Under the pieces are notes generated by a model. It was not told the origin of the DNA. It did no database searches and was given only the letters and a program-made list of their open reading frames with translations. From CAZIUL01 sp964542475 (GTDB taxonomy: Bacteria > Planctomycetota > B15-G4 > CAYZWU01): a stretch of DNA of 46,317 nt. Positions 32,941 to 40,468 of the stretch are shown in pieces. The translations under genes were made by a program, and so were the position numbers. Position 1 is the stretch's first letter; every line of letters begins with the position of its first letter. Where the stretch lies: the NCBI GenBank assembly GCA_964542475.1, contig CAZIUL010000032.1, positions 1-46,317 on the forward strand, given 5' to 3'.

Positions 32941-35040
32941 ATGGTCGACAAGATCAGGAAATACACCCAGGCCGTGGTGAACAGCTACTCGGAGACCGTC
33001 TTTCTCGACGGCCTCGTACCCGGTATGGCCCTCCTGCTCTGCACCTTCATCAATCCGAATGTGGGCGCGGCCGGGCTGATCTGCGTGGTGGCGGCCTATC
33101 TCTTCTCCATGATCATGGGGATGGACCGGAACCTGCTCCGGTCCGGGTTCTGCACGTACAATCCTCTCCTCGTCGGCCTGTCGCTAGGCTACCTCTTCAA
33201 GGTTAACGTGCTCACCGTCTTCTTCCTCGTCTCCGCGGGCATCCTGACGCTCGTCATGACCGTCACTCTGTCGAACATCTTCCGGCGCTCCTTCCTCCTA
33301 CCTGTGCTGAGCTTGCCCTTCGTGATCGTGAGCTCCCTCTGCTACCTCGCCTCGCGCTCCTACGCCAACCTCTTCGTGAACGGGATCTACAGCCACTCCG
33401 GCACGGATCTCCTCGAAGGAGATCTTCCCGCCTGGATCGAAGGCCTCGCGCGCAGCATCGGCTCGATCTTCTTCACGCCCAACGTCCTGGCGGGGGTGGT
33501 GTTCCTCGTGATCCTCTTCGCCCTGTCTCGGATCCTCTTCTTTCTCGCCGTGGCGGGCTACCTGGCGGGCACGGCAATGACCGCTGCCATGGTCGGATCG
33601 TGGGAGCAGGCCTTTTGCGACCTATACGCCTTCAACTTCGTGCTCATCGCCGTGGCCATGGGAGGAGTCTTCCTCATCCCCGGGCCGAGAAGTTACGTGG
33701 CGGCGATCCTCGCCGTGGCCGTGTCGCCCTTTCTGATGGAGTCAGCGCGGATCTTCTGGTCCCAGTACGGGATCCCCGTTTTCACCCTCCCCTTCAACGT
33801 GGTGACGCTCTGCTTCATCTACTTCATGAGGCTCATCGGTTTCCCCCTGATGACCACGACCTTTCACGGCACGCCCGAGGAGAACCTCGACCAGTTCCTA
33901 TCTCGCAAGGCGCGCTACCCGGGAACCCTGCGCGGCATCTCCCTCCCCTTCGCGGGGGAGTGGACCGTCTGGCAGGGCGAGGAGGGGCGCTGGACGCACA
34001 AGGGGAGCTGGCGCCACGCGTTCGACTTCCTGATCACCGATGGCGAGGGGAAGACCTTCAGAGAGGACGGGTCGGAGATAGAGCATTATCACGCCTTCGG
34101 CAAGCCGATCCTCTCACCTGTTTCGGGGCAGGTGACGCGCGTCGTCGACAGCGTCGAGGACAACCGGCCGGGCGCGAGCAGCCGGGAGAACAACTGGGGG
34201 AACGTCGTGATCATTCGCGACGCGCGGGAGATCTACGTGGTCCTCGCCCACCTTGCCCGCGGATCGATCACCTGCCGCGAGGGGGAGTGGGTCGAGAAGG
34301 GAAAGCTTCTCGGTAAGTGCGGCAACTCGGGGTACTCGCCCCAGCCGCACCTCCACGTGCACGTGCAGCTCTCTCCCGAGCTCGGCGCCGGAACGGTGCC
34401 CTTCAGCTTCGTGCACTTCCGGGAGAGCGAAGGGGAGGGAGCCGCCCGGTACCGCGCGAACCAGGCTCCCGCCCAGGGAAAGCGCGTCGTCCCTCTCCAC
34501 ACCGAGAACGACCTGGACCTGCGGGTGACCTTCCTGCTCGACGAGGAGATGACCTTCCGTGTCATTGGTAACGGCAGAGAGCAGACCGAGTCGGTGCGCG
34601 TGCGCATGGCCGCGGACGGCACATTCTGCTTCGACACGGGGAGAGCGCGCCTCTACTTCGACAAGAGGGACGGGACGTTCTATCACTACCACTGCGAAGG
34701 GGAGCGGTCGATCCTGTTCCAGACCCTCCTTCTCGCCCTGCCCCGCCTCCCCCTTGCACGGGAGAGCGGTCTCGAGTGGCAGGACCGGCTCCCCCTCGGC
34801 TCGGTCCGCAGGGGGCCGGTGAGGGCGGCGCTTCTTTTCATGAGCTCCTTTCACCACGGGCTGTTCAAGGTGACGGGGCAATACCGCTTCGCGGAACACG
34901 ACACGATCGCGGGTACTGTCGAGTGCCCGGGCGCCGGGGTGAGCCTGATCACCTCGATCGAGCTCGACGATGAGAAGGGCTTCGCTTGTGCCTCCGTGAA
35001 GGGTCGAAAGATGAACCTCTCGATCAGGAGAATCAAGTGA
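32941..35040 (+). CDS. Urea-transporter-like membrane channel fused to an M23/LytM peptidase
   Basis: 699 residues. Residues about 15-300 contain around ten membrane segments with the urea transporter pattern: SGFCTYNPLLVGLSLGYLF, corresponding to the repeated N-G/NP-x-LVG selectivity region, and LPFNVVTLCFIYF in the second half. Residues about 340-480 are an M23 metallopeptidase with a complete zinc site: His359 and Asp362 (RHAFDF), His about 437 (LAHL) and HLH at 470-472. GKPILSPVSGQV and VEKGKLLGKCGNSG are typical LytM strands. The last 200 residues are a beta-rich domain I do not recognise. GGAGG touches the ATG, five bases after the decarboxylase stop. The peptidase could cut peptidoglycan peptides at the mouth of a channel for urea or a small amide. 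The direction of transport is unknown. Confidence 0.85.
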   Translation: MVDKIRKYTQAVVNSYSETVFLDGLVPGMALLLCTFINPNVGAAGLICVVAAYLFSMIMGMDRNLLRSGFCTYNPLLVGLSLGYLFKVNVLTVFFLVSAGILTLVMTVTLSNIFRRSFLLPVLSLPFVIVSSLCYLASRSYANLFVNGIYSHSGTDLLEGDLPAWIEGLARSIGSIFFTPNVLAGVVFLVILFALSRILFFLAVAGYLAGTAMTAAMVGSWEQAFCDLYAFNFVLIAVAMGGVFLIPGPRSYVAAILAVAVSPFLMESARIFWSQYGIPVFTLPFNVVTLCFIYFMRLIGFPLMTTTFHGTPEENLDQFLSRKARYPGTLRGISLPFAGEWTVWQGEEGRWTHKGSWRHAFDFLITDGEGKTFREDGSEIEHYHAFGKPILSPVSGQVTRVVDSVEDNRPGASSRENNWGNVVIIRDAREIYVVLAHLARGSITCREGEWVEKGKLLGKCGNSGYSPQPHLHVHVQLSPELGAGTVPFSFVHFRESEGEGAARYRANQAPAQGKRVVPLHTENDLDLRVTFLLDEEMTFRVIGNGREQTESVRVRMAADGTFCFDTGRARLYFDKRDGTFYHYHCEGERSILFQTLLLALPRLPLARESGLEWQDRLPLGSVRRGPVRAALLFMSSFHHGLFKVTGQYRFAEHDTIAGTVECPGAGVSLITSIELDDEKGFACASVKGRKMNLSIRRIK

Positions 35041-35092
35041 CAACGGGATCTCAACGGCGAAACCGCACGACCCGAGTTATAGGAAAAAACCG

Positions 35093-35707
35093 ATGACCTA
35101 TCAGATCATGGCCCTGCTTTTACTGCTCCTCTCCGCCGGCTCTTTTCCCGAGCTGACCGACGAGGAGATTTCCGCCTGCTACACGGCGTCGTACGACTAC
35201 GAGAAGATGGAGAATTTCGACGACGCCGTCAAAGCGCTGATACCCGTCTACGAAAACTACTCCGCCGCCTACACCGTGAACCTCAGGCTCGGATGGCTCT
35301 ACTACCTGAAGGGGAACTTTGCGAACTCCCTCTCACACTACGGGGCGGCGCAGAGCGCTGTTCCCGGTTCGATCGAGCCGATGCTGGGAAAGTCCCTCGT
35401 CCTGATCGCGCAGAAAAAGTGGGATGACGTGGAAACGCTCATGCTCGGCGTTCTATTGATCGACACTTACAACTACTACGGGAGCCTGCGCCTCTCCCTA
35501 GCTCTCCGGATGCAGGGAAAGAACGAAACGGCGAAAAAGGTGGCGGGCCGCATGCTCGGCCTCTACCCCTGCGACGTGTCGTTCCTTGTCGAGCTCGGCC
35601 TCTCCGAGGAGGCCCTCGGCAACGGGAAGGACGCGCTCCGCATCTTTCGGAACGTGCTCGTCCTCGACCCGCAGAACCTGGAGGCGCGTAAAAGGGTGAA
35701 GGCGTAG
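35093..35707 (+). CDS. Small secreted TPR protein
   Basis: 204 residues. It starts with a short signal-like stretch (MTYQIMALLLLLLSAGSFPE), followed by four or five TPR-like helix pairs, e.g. YEKMENFDDAVKALIPVYENY, NLRLGWLYYLKGNFANSLSHYGAAQ and ALGNGKDALRIFRNVLVLDPQN. It has no enzymatic motif. It follows the channel-peptidase gene after 52 bp and is the last cassette gene; the right flanking repeat begins two bases after its stop. With the large TPR protein at the other end it probably forms the periplasmic scaffold of the same system. It lacks the lipobox Cys that would make it a lipoprotein. Confidence 0.82.
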   Translation: MTYQIMALLLLLLSAGSFPELTDEEISACYTASYDYEKMENFDDAVKALIPVYENYSAAYTVNLRLGWLYYLKGNFANSLSHYGAAQSAVPGSIEPMLGKSLVLIAQKKWDDVETLMLGVLLIDTYNYYGSLRLSLALRMQGKNETAKKVAGRMLGLYPCDVSFLVELGLSEEALGNGKDALRIFRNVLVLDPQNLEARKRVKA

Positions 35708-35708
35708 A

Positions 35709-35814
35709 CGGTCGCCCGTACACGGATGCCATTTGAGGAACACGGCTTGTCAAGCCAATTAGCTTCGATTATAAACCGCTCCCATGGATAATCCAGGCGA
35801 CAGAAGCCTTAAAA
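35709..35814. repeat. Right flanking direct repeat of the cassette
   Basis: The counterpart of 27482-27585. It begins with the half-palindrome CGGTCGCCCGTAC and ends inside the intact DMT gene (codons 1-10). Because this copy keeps the working start codon and leads into a whole gene, it is probably the original; the left copy is the duplicate. Confidence 0.75.
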
Positions 35815-36671
35815 CCGGGTACCTCTGCGCATTCTCGTGCACATTCTTTTCAGCCCTGATGATCGTGCTCATCAAGTGGCTGATCGGGTCTCTTCCGGCG
35901 CTCTCCCTGATCTTCATGATGCAGGGCGTTGCCGGCCTTGTGTTGAGCGTGATCGTTTTCAGACAGGGTGCGGTGTCTGCAAGGCTGCGCGCCGTGAGCT
36001 TGAAGGGGTGGCTCTCGCTCGCCGGAATCGCCTCGCTCACCTTCTTCGGCTACTGGACTTTTTTCCTGGCCATCGAGCGGCTCGACCCAACGGTAGCATC
36101 CTTTATCAGCCGCATCGAAACCCTGGTGACCATACTCATCGGAATGGCGTTTCTGGGCGAGCGGTTGGGGCGCCGCGAGGCGGCAGGCGGATGCCTCGTC
36201 ATCGCCGGAGTCGTGCTGGTCAGGTATGTGGCAGGGATCAAGCTGTCGGACGGGCTTTTCTTGAGCCTGGTTTCCGCCGTGCTCTGGGGAACCTCCGAGG
36301 GGCTCGCCAAGATCGTGGTCCGGTCGGTTCCTCCCATTCTTTTCACATGGGGCCGCTCTGTATTGCTCTGCCCGGCCTATTTGGTTGCAGCAGCCTGTTC
36401 CGGGGATGGAGTCGTTATTCCAGCAGCTCCCGGGGTATGGCTCGGTGTGGTGTGTGTCGCGGTTTCCGGGCCGGTGCTCGGCCGTTTCTTCTACATGAAG
36501 AGCCTGAGCCTGATCCCGGTAACAAAAACCGCGCTGATCATGCAGCTCCAGCCGCTCTGGGTCGCGCTCACCGCAGCTCTTGCGCTCGGAAACACGCCGT
36601 CTTTGCGGGAATGTGCGGGCGGAGTGTTGATCGTTGCCGGGTGCATGGTGCTGGTGAAAAAACCCGCGTAA
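35784..36671 (+). CDS. DMT-superfamily transporter with two EamA domains
   Basis: 295 residues, the standard size. Ten membrane helices form two repeats of five; each ends with the EamA pattern, seen as FLAIERLDPTVASFISRIETLVTILIGMAFLGERLG in the first half and SLSLIPVTKTALIMQLQPLWVALTAALALG in the second. These proteins export or import metabolites such as amino acids or nucleotide sugars; the substrate is not predictable here. The ATG at 35784 lies in the right direct repeat, and the promoter region has been duplicated at 27482. Before the cassette arrived the gene was probably divergent from coaDE. It converges with the LamG-toroid gene, leaving seven bases. Confidence 0.92.
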   Translation: MDNPGDRSLKTGYLCAFSCTFFSALMIVLIKWLIGSLPALSLIFMMQGVAGLVLSVIVFRQGAVSARLRAVSLKGWLSLAGIASLTFFGYWTFFLAIERLDPTVASFISRIETLVTILIGMAFLGERLGRREAAGGCLVIAGVVLVRYVAGIKLSDGLFLSLVSAVLWGTSEGLAKIVVRSVPPILFTWGRSVLLCPAYLVAAACSGDGVVIPAAPGVWLGVVCVAVSGPVLGRFFYMKSLSLIPVTKTALIMQLQPLWVALTAALALGNTPSLRECAGGVLIVAGCMVLVKKPA

Positions 36672-36678
36672 GAATGGA

Positions 36679-38385
36679 TCAGTACTTCACAACAAAAAGT
36701 TTCTTATCATGCCACGGGTTGCGCCAAGGCTTTTCCGATTCGAACATCGCCGGAAGTGCGGACTGCAGGATTGCCAGCATTGCAATGCGGGATTCGGTGC
36801 TGTGCGCGCTCGAGAAAAAGCGGCCGGGCTTTCCGTTGAAAAGCTTCATCAATCCGAGAGCGCTCTTTTCCAGCGAGACCAGCAGATCGTCGCGCCTGTG
36901 GGATGAGCAGCTCCCGAGATATGCGAGCGCCCACACGCCATCCATGCTGCCGTACCCGAACACCCCGTCAAAGGAGCCGTCCCCCCGCTGAAGCGCCAGC
37001 ACGCTGTCGATCACGCGCTCGGCATGTGGCAGGGGGCGCCCCGTTGCCGCGTAAAGGGGCCAGATGTGAAAAGCGCCGCCGAGGTACTCAAGGCGGGAGC
37101 GGGCTTCGATGCCGCTTCGCCAGAAACCGGTCCCGGGATCCGCCTCGCAATCGAGCCAGGCAAAGAGCGCTGCTTTCCATTCGTCCGGGGTTTCGGGCGT
37201 GCAAACCAGGGGCAGGCCCGCGCCCCAGATGTCGTGCGAGGCGCCCCACTGCCGGACCCAGTCGATCCCATCGAGCCAGGCCGGGATGCCGTTCACATCC
37301 TGATACTTTTCTAGAAGCCCGGGCTTGTAGCGGTGCCTTCCCCCCAGCATGTTCAGGGCTCCGGTGGCGTGGCAGAAGGCATGGGTTCTGCAGTGTCCCG
37401 TGATATGGCGGTACGAGCCGTCCTCAGGGTTCTGCTGGTCCTGGATGAAACCGATCCACTGCTTGCGCTGCTCCGTTGCCAGGTCGAGATCGTTCATGAT
37501 CCAGCGGATCCAGGCGAGGTCCGCCGAGGCATAGAGGTCGGGCGGCGATTCCGGCGTGAGTTTGTACGCGCCGAAAGGCGCGCCGGGATCCCGCAGATCG
37601 CTGTACCATGCCCGGGTGCTTTCTTTCACGACATCCAGGTCGTAGGGCGGTTTGAGCACGGGAAACTCGGGCCCGGGCGGATCAACGATCCCCTGCGATT
37701 GCGTCCACTTTGCGATCAATTCCCTGTCCAGCGCCGCAGCATGGATCCACACGCCCTGAATCAAGCCGTCAAAGGCGCATGTCTCTTCGCTCCCGAACCG
37801 GCTGCCGAACAGCACGGGGGTCGGGCTGTCGAAAATGTTTTCAGGAACTCCCTCAACAGCTTCTCCGCTGGGAACCGCGTTGATGTAGAGGGCCATCCTT
37901 TTCCCGGGCTCGTACACCGCGGCAACGGCATAGGGAACGCCTGCCGCGAGGGGGCGGGTGCTCATCAGCTCCAATGCCCTGTCCGGCCATTTTCCGCTGG
38001 CGCTGATCGTGAAAAAAAGCTGTTTCGAAGAGGTGAGCCCGAGCTCGTACGAACGGCCCCCGGATACAAGCCGCCACTTGGAGATGAGGGAGACCTTGCC
38101 GGGCGGCGGTGTGTTGAGCTCGACGACCGCAAGCAGTGAGAGAGCGCCCTTCAGCCGCAGCTCGTTCTTCATGCCCTGGCCCGCGTTATGAAAGGTGCTC
38201 AGCTTCCTGCTGAACTCCAGGGCATGCCCTCCCCGGTACGGCACCACGGCCGGGGCGGCTTCTCCCTTCAATTCGGCGCCTGGGGCCCAGGCGTGACGGG
38301 AAACAAGCGTTTCCTGGTTGGGGGAAGAAAATCCGCAGAGAAAAACCCAAATCCAGGCACATGCGAAAGTGTAAAACATTATCAT
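36679..38385 (-). CDS. Secreted LamG-like protein with alpha-toroid (terpenoid-cyclase-like) domain
   Basis: About 568 residues. A signal peptide (MIMFYTFACAWIWVFLCGFSS) is followed by a concanavalin/LamG-like lectin domain (about 25-230; LSLLAVVELNTPP, YAVAAVYEPGKRMALYIN, DGLIQGVWIHAAALDRELIAKW). From about 250 to 560 comes a helix-rich region with repeats like QQNPEDGSYRHITG, ALNMLGGRHRYKPGLL and LALQRGDGSFDGVFGYGSMDG. This is the spacing of alpha/alpha toroids found in squalene cyclases, prenyltransferases and some polysaccharide lyases. Catalytic DxDD is absent. It could be an extracytoplasmic glycan-binding or lyase-like protein. The start is uncertain: ATG 38385 or 38379 (TTG 38397 also in frame); no good ribosome site is seen. 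It diverges from the second UroD-family gene. Confidence 0.7.
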   Translation of the reverse strand: MIMFYTFACAWIWVFLCGFSSPNQETLVSRHAWAPGAELKGEAAPAVVPYRGGHALEFSRKLSTFHNAGQGMKNELRLKGALSLLAVVELNTPPPGKVSLISKWRLVSGGRSYELGLTSSKQLFFTISASGKWPDRALELMSTRPLAAGVPYAVAAVYEPGKRMALYINAVPSGEAVEGVPENIFDSPTPVLFGSRFGSEETCAFDGLIQGVWIHAAALDRELIAKWTQSQGIVDPPGPEFPVLKPPYDLDVVKESTRAWYSDLRDPGAPFGAYKLTPESPPDLYASADLAWIRWIMNDLDLATEQRKQWIGFIQDQQNPEDGSYRHITGHCRTHAFCHATGALNMLGGRHRYKPGLLEKYQDVNGIPAWLDGIDWVRQWGASHDIWGAGLPLVCTPETPDEWKAALFAWLDCEADPGTGFWRSGIEARSRLEYLGGAFHIWPLYAATGRPLPHAERVIDSVLALQRGDGSFDGVFGYGSMDGVWALAYLGSCSSHRRDDLLVSLEKSALGLMKLFNGKPGRFFSSAHSTESRIAMLAILQSALPAMFESEKPWRNPWHDKKLFVVKY

Positions 38386-38462
38386 ATCAAAGTACAAAAA
38401 CCCGGCCGGTTTGTAAAGGCGGGCACGCTCGTCCGGTCACCCCAGCAGAAAGGCTGAAACGT

Positions 38463-39485
38463 ATGCATTCGAAAGAGATAGTAAAACGCGCGATCCGGTT
38501 CGAGAAGCCTCCCCGCCTTCCTGTGTTGATGGGCACGCTCGGCATAAGCGATGTCAGCGGCCTGTGGGTCAGGCAGACGGTCGGTTTTTCTTCGGAAACG
38601 AAGGGCCTCGATAAATGGGGATGTACCTGGGCGCGCACAGGCGTGGAGAACATGGGCCAGGTCGTGGGCCACCCGATCGAGGAAATCAAAAACCTCGACA
38701 AGCTCAAAGCGCCGGACTACACGGATGACAGCTTCTACGCGGGCGCGGAAGAAGCAATCGAAAAAGCCGAGGAAAAGGAAAAGTACATATCCTGCGGAAT
38801 CTTCATGGTTCTGTTCGAGCGCATGCACGCGCTTCACGGGTTCGAGAACACGCTGGTGGACCTGTACGCCGACCGCCCTGCCATGGAGGAGCTGGCCTTG
38901 AAGATCGTTGACGTGCATGTAACGCTCGTCAAGGAGGTAACAAGGCGTTTCCCCGGCCGGGTCCACGGGTGGACAATGACCGACGACTGGGGAACCCAGA
39001 ACGCGGCCTTCATAAGCCTTGATCTGTGGATCGATTTCTTTTTACCCAAGTACAAGCGGATCTTCGATGCAATGCACGAAGCGGGCTGCGATGTCTGGGT
39101 CCACTCGTGCGGAAAAGTCAACGAGCTGATCGAAGGGTTCATAAAGGCTGGCGCGGATGTCATGAACCTCCAGCAGCCCCGGGCACTGGGCATCGAGGAA
39201 GTCGGCAACAGGTACAGGGAAAAGATATCGTTCGAAAGCCTTGCCGACATTCAAGCAACGCTTCCAACAGGCGATTTGAAAAGGATAGAGGCGGATGTGG
39301 AAGCGCTGATGACGCACTGGGCTTGTGCAAAAGGCGGATTCATATTCAGCGACTACGGGGACGACCGGGCCCTCGGCATCGCTGATCCGGCAATCAAACA
39401 GTTCATGTACCAGGCGTTCAGCCGGTGTTCCGAAAAACTCTACGGCGAGCCGCTGCCTCCGCTGCCGGGGGGGCTACAGGATTAA
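38463..39485 (+). CDS. UroD-family protein, second copy
   Basis: 340 residues from ATG 38463, with AAAGG about eight bases upstream. The barrel pattern is clear: KEIVKRAIRFEKPPRLPV at the N-terminus, VHGWTMTDDWGTQNAAFISLDLWIDFFLPKYKRI, HEAGCDVWVHSCGKVNELIEGFIKAGADVMN and LQQPRALGIEEVG. The DDWGTQ and HSCG motifs are shared by MtaA/CmuA-type methyltransferases and by the many UroD-like proteins of unknown role; His and Cys of HSCG suggest a zinc site. Tetrapyrrole decarboxylation is unlikely because the HemE N-terminal motif is missing. It has no corrinoid-protein neighbour and is not closely similar to the 485-residue copy at 23366. Confidence 0.85.
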   Translation: MHSKEIVKRAIRFEKPPRLPVLMGTLGISDVSGLWVRQTVGFSSETKGLDKWGCTWARTGVENMGQVVGHPIEEIKNLDKLKAPDYTDDSFYAGAEEAIEKAEEKEKYISCGIFMVLFERMHALHGFENTLVDLYADRPAMEELALKIVDVHVTLVKEVTRRFPGRVHGWTMTDDWGTQNAAFISLDLWIDFFLPKYKRIFDAMHEAGCDVWVHSCGKVNELIEGFIKAGADVMNLQQPRALGIEEVGNRYREKISFESLADIQATLPTGDLKRIEADVEALMTHWACAKGGFIFSDYGDDRALGIADPAIKQFMYQAFSRCSEKLYGEPLPPLPGGLQD

Positions 39486-39490
39486 TTCAA

Positions 39491-39541
39491 CCCGCTTATT
39501 TCATACTCTTCGTCGCGAGGTAGCTGTAAACCGTGTTGTTG
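39491..39541. repeat. Half copy of the dispersed inverted repeat
   Basis: CCCGCTTATTTCATACTCTT continues with CGTCGCGAGG, then TGTAAACCGTGTTGTTG. This follows the right arm of the complete element at 4885-5066, read in reverse, over about 50 bp. It fills the gap between the convergent UroD-family and rpoZ genes, starting six bases after one stop and ending seven before the other. The partner arm is absent. Confidence 0.8.
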
Positions 39542-39547
39542 TCCCTG

Positions 39548-39844
39548 TCACAGGATGCCGGTGCTGTTGGCCGGTTTGTCTTCTCCCAGGATGGAGCGTT
39601 CTGCTGCAATTTCATCCTGCCTCTCCTGGGCTCCCTCTTCCAGCTCCGCCTCGCTCAGCTTCTCGAGGACGATCTTTCCCTCTTCCAGCTCCTGCAGCGC
39701 GATGGCGGCAAAATCATCGCTCGGATTATCCACAAGCTTCGGCGCGCCCCTGACCAGCTCCTGAACCCTCTTCTGAAGAAGGACCGTCAGCTTGAAAACG
39801 CCGCCAACCCTGTCAGCCAGCTCCCATATTTTTGAACTGTCCAT
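39548..39844 (-). CDS. rpoZ: RNA polymerase omega subunit
   Basis: 98 residues. The omega core is recognisable: SSKIWELADRVGGVFKLTVLLQKRVQELVRG, then the conserved APKLVD and AIALQELEEGKI. It helps RNA polymerase assembly around beta'. An extra acidic tail (AELEEGAQERQDEIAAERS) makes it longer than many versions. It lies 18 bp after guanylate kinase, the common gmk-rpoZ order. The end of the gene comes close to the dispersed-repeat fragment at 39491, which may have replaced the native terminator. Confidence 0.88.
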   Translation of the reverse strand: MDSSKIWELADRVGGVFKLTVLLQKRVQELVRGAPKLVDNPSDDFAAIALQELEEGKIVLEKLSEAELEEGAQERQDEIAAERSILGEDKPANSTGIL

Positions 39845-39862
39845 CTATGATTTACCTCCTGA

Positions 39863-40468
39863 TCAAACCTGGTCGTTTAATTCGAACCCGAGACATTCTG
39901 CAACACGGGCCTGCGCCTTTTCAAGATCGTCGTTGACCACAACAAGATCGTAGTGCTCGGCCTGGTCCATCTCCCATTCAGCTTTTTTCATGCGCTCCGC
40001 AACGCTCCTGGAGTTGTCCGTCCCCCTGAGGGACAGCCTGCGGTTCAACTCCTCCATAGAGGGGGGTGCAATAAATACATAAAGCCCCTCGTAATTCAAG
40101 CGTTTCAGGTTCAATGCGCCCACAACATCGATTTCCATCAGGTAGTACATGGAAGCACAGGAGAGCCCTTTTTCCATGTCCTCCTTCAGGGACCCGTACA
40201 GAACGTTGTTCTTGAAAACCTCGTTGTACTCGATAAAATCACCGCGCTCTATACGCTCCTCGAACATCTCCCTGGTCATGAAATAGTAGTCTTTTCCATG
40301 AATCTCGCCCGGGCGCCTGCGCCTCGTTGTGGCGGATACAGCCAGGGTCACGTTTGCATTCTTCGCCAGGACTCGGCAGATTGTCGTTTTTCCCGAACCG
40401 GACGGCCCAGACAGCACAACAAGCCCGCATTCCTTTTTTTCCGGTTTGTCGCGGTCTTTTTCAGTCAT
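39863..40468 (-). CDS. gmk: Guanylate kinase
   Basis: 201 residues, the normal length. The P-loop is LSGPSGSGKTTICRVL. The GMP-binding region reads SATTRRRRPGEIHGKDYYFM and FIEYNEVFKNNVLYGS, and MEIDVVGALNLKR gives the Asp of the catalytic strand. It converts GMP to GDP with ATP in the cytoplasm. The start overlaps the yicC stop by ATGA. It forms part of the tpiA-secG-pyrE-yicC-gmk-rpoZ run. Confidence 0.96.
   Translation of the reverse strand: MTEKDRDKPEKKECGLVVLSGPSGSGKTTICRVLAKNANVTLAVSATTRRRRPGEIHGKDYYFMTREMFEERIERGDFIEYNEVFKNNVLYGSLKEDMEKGLSCASMYYLMEIDVVGALNLKRLNYEGLYVFIAPPSMEELNRRLSLRGTDNSRSVAERMKKAEWEMDQAEHYDLVVVNDDLEKAQARVAECLGFELNDQV

Larger units (their letters stand above)
27482..35708 (+). 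other. Putative inserted cassette: TPR, PqqD-like, ATP-grasp, PLP decarboxylase, channel-M23, TPR
   Basis: One repeat copy plus six same-strand genes, about 8.2 kb. Boundaries are the direct repeats at 27482 and 35709; the right repeat starts two bases after the last gene's stop. The genes use more CTC, CGC and GAG codons than their neighbours. A sampled line inside (28381-28440) is 72% G+C against 55% for a flanking one (26401-26460). No integrase, transposase or tRNA attachment site is visible, so the mechanism is open: recombination between repeats, or a tandem duplication with later insertion. Internal overlaps (8, 4 and 5 bp spacing) tie the middle four genes together, and the two TPR genes sit 54 and 52 bp away. 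Confidence 0.6.

Noticed and set aside
32941..35040. Urea use operon
   Set aside because: No urease, urea carboxylase or allophanate hydrolase gene is near; only the channel half suggests urea.
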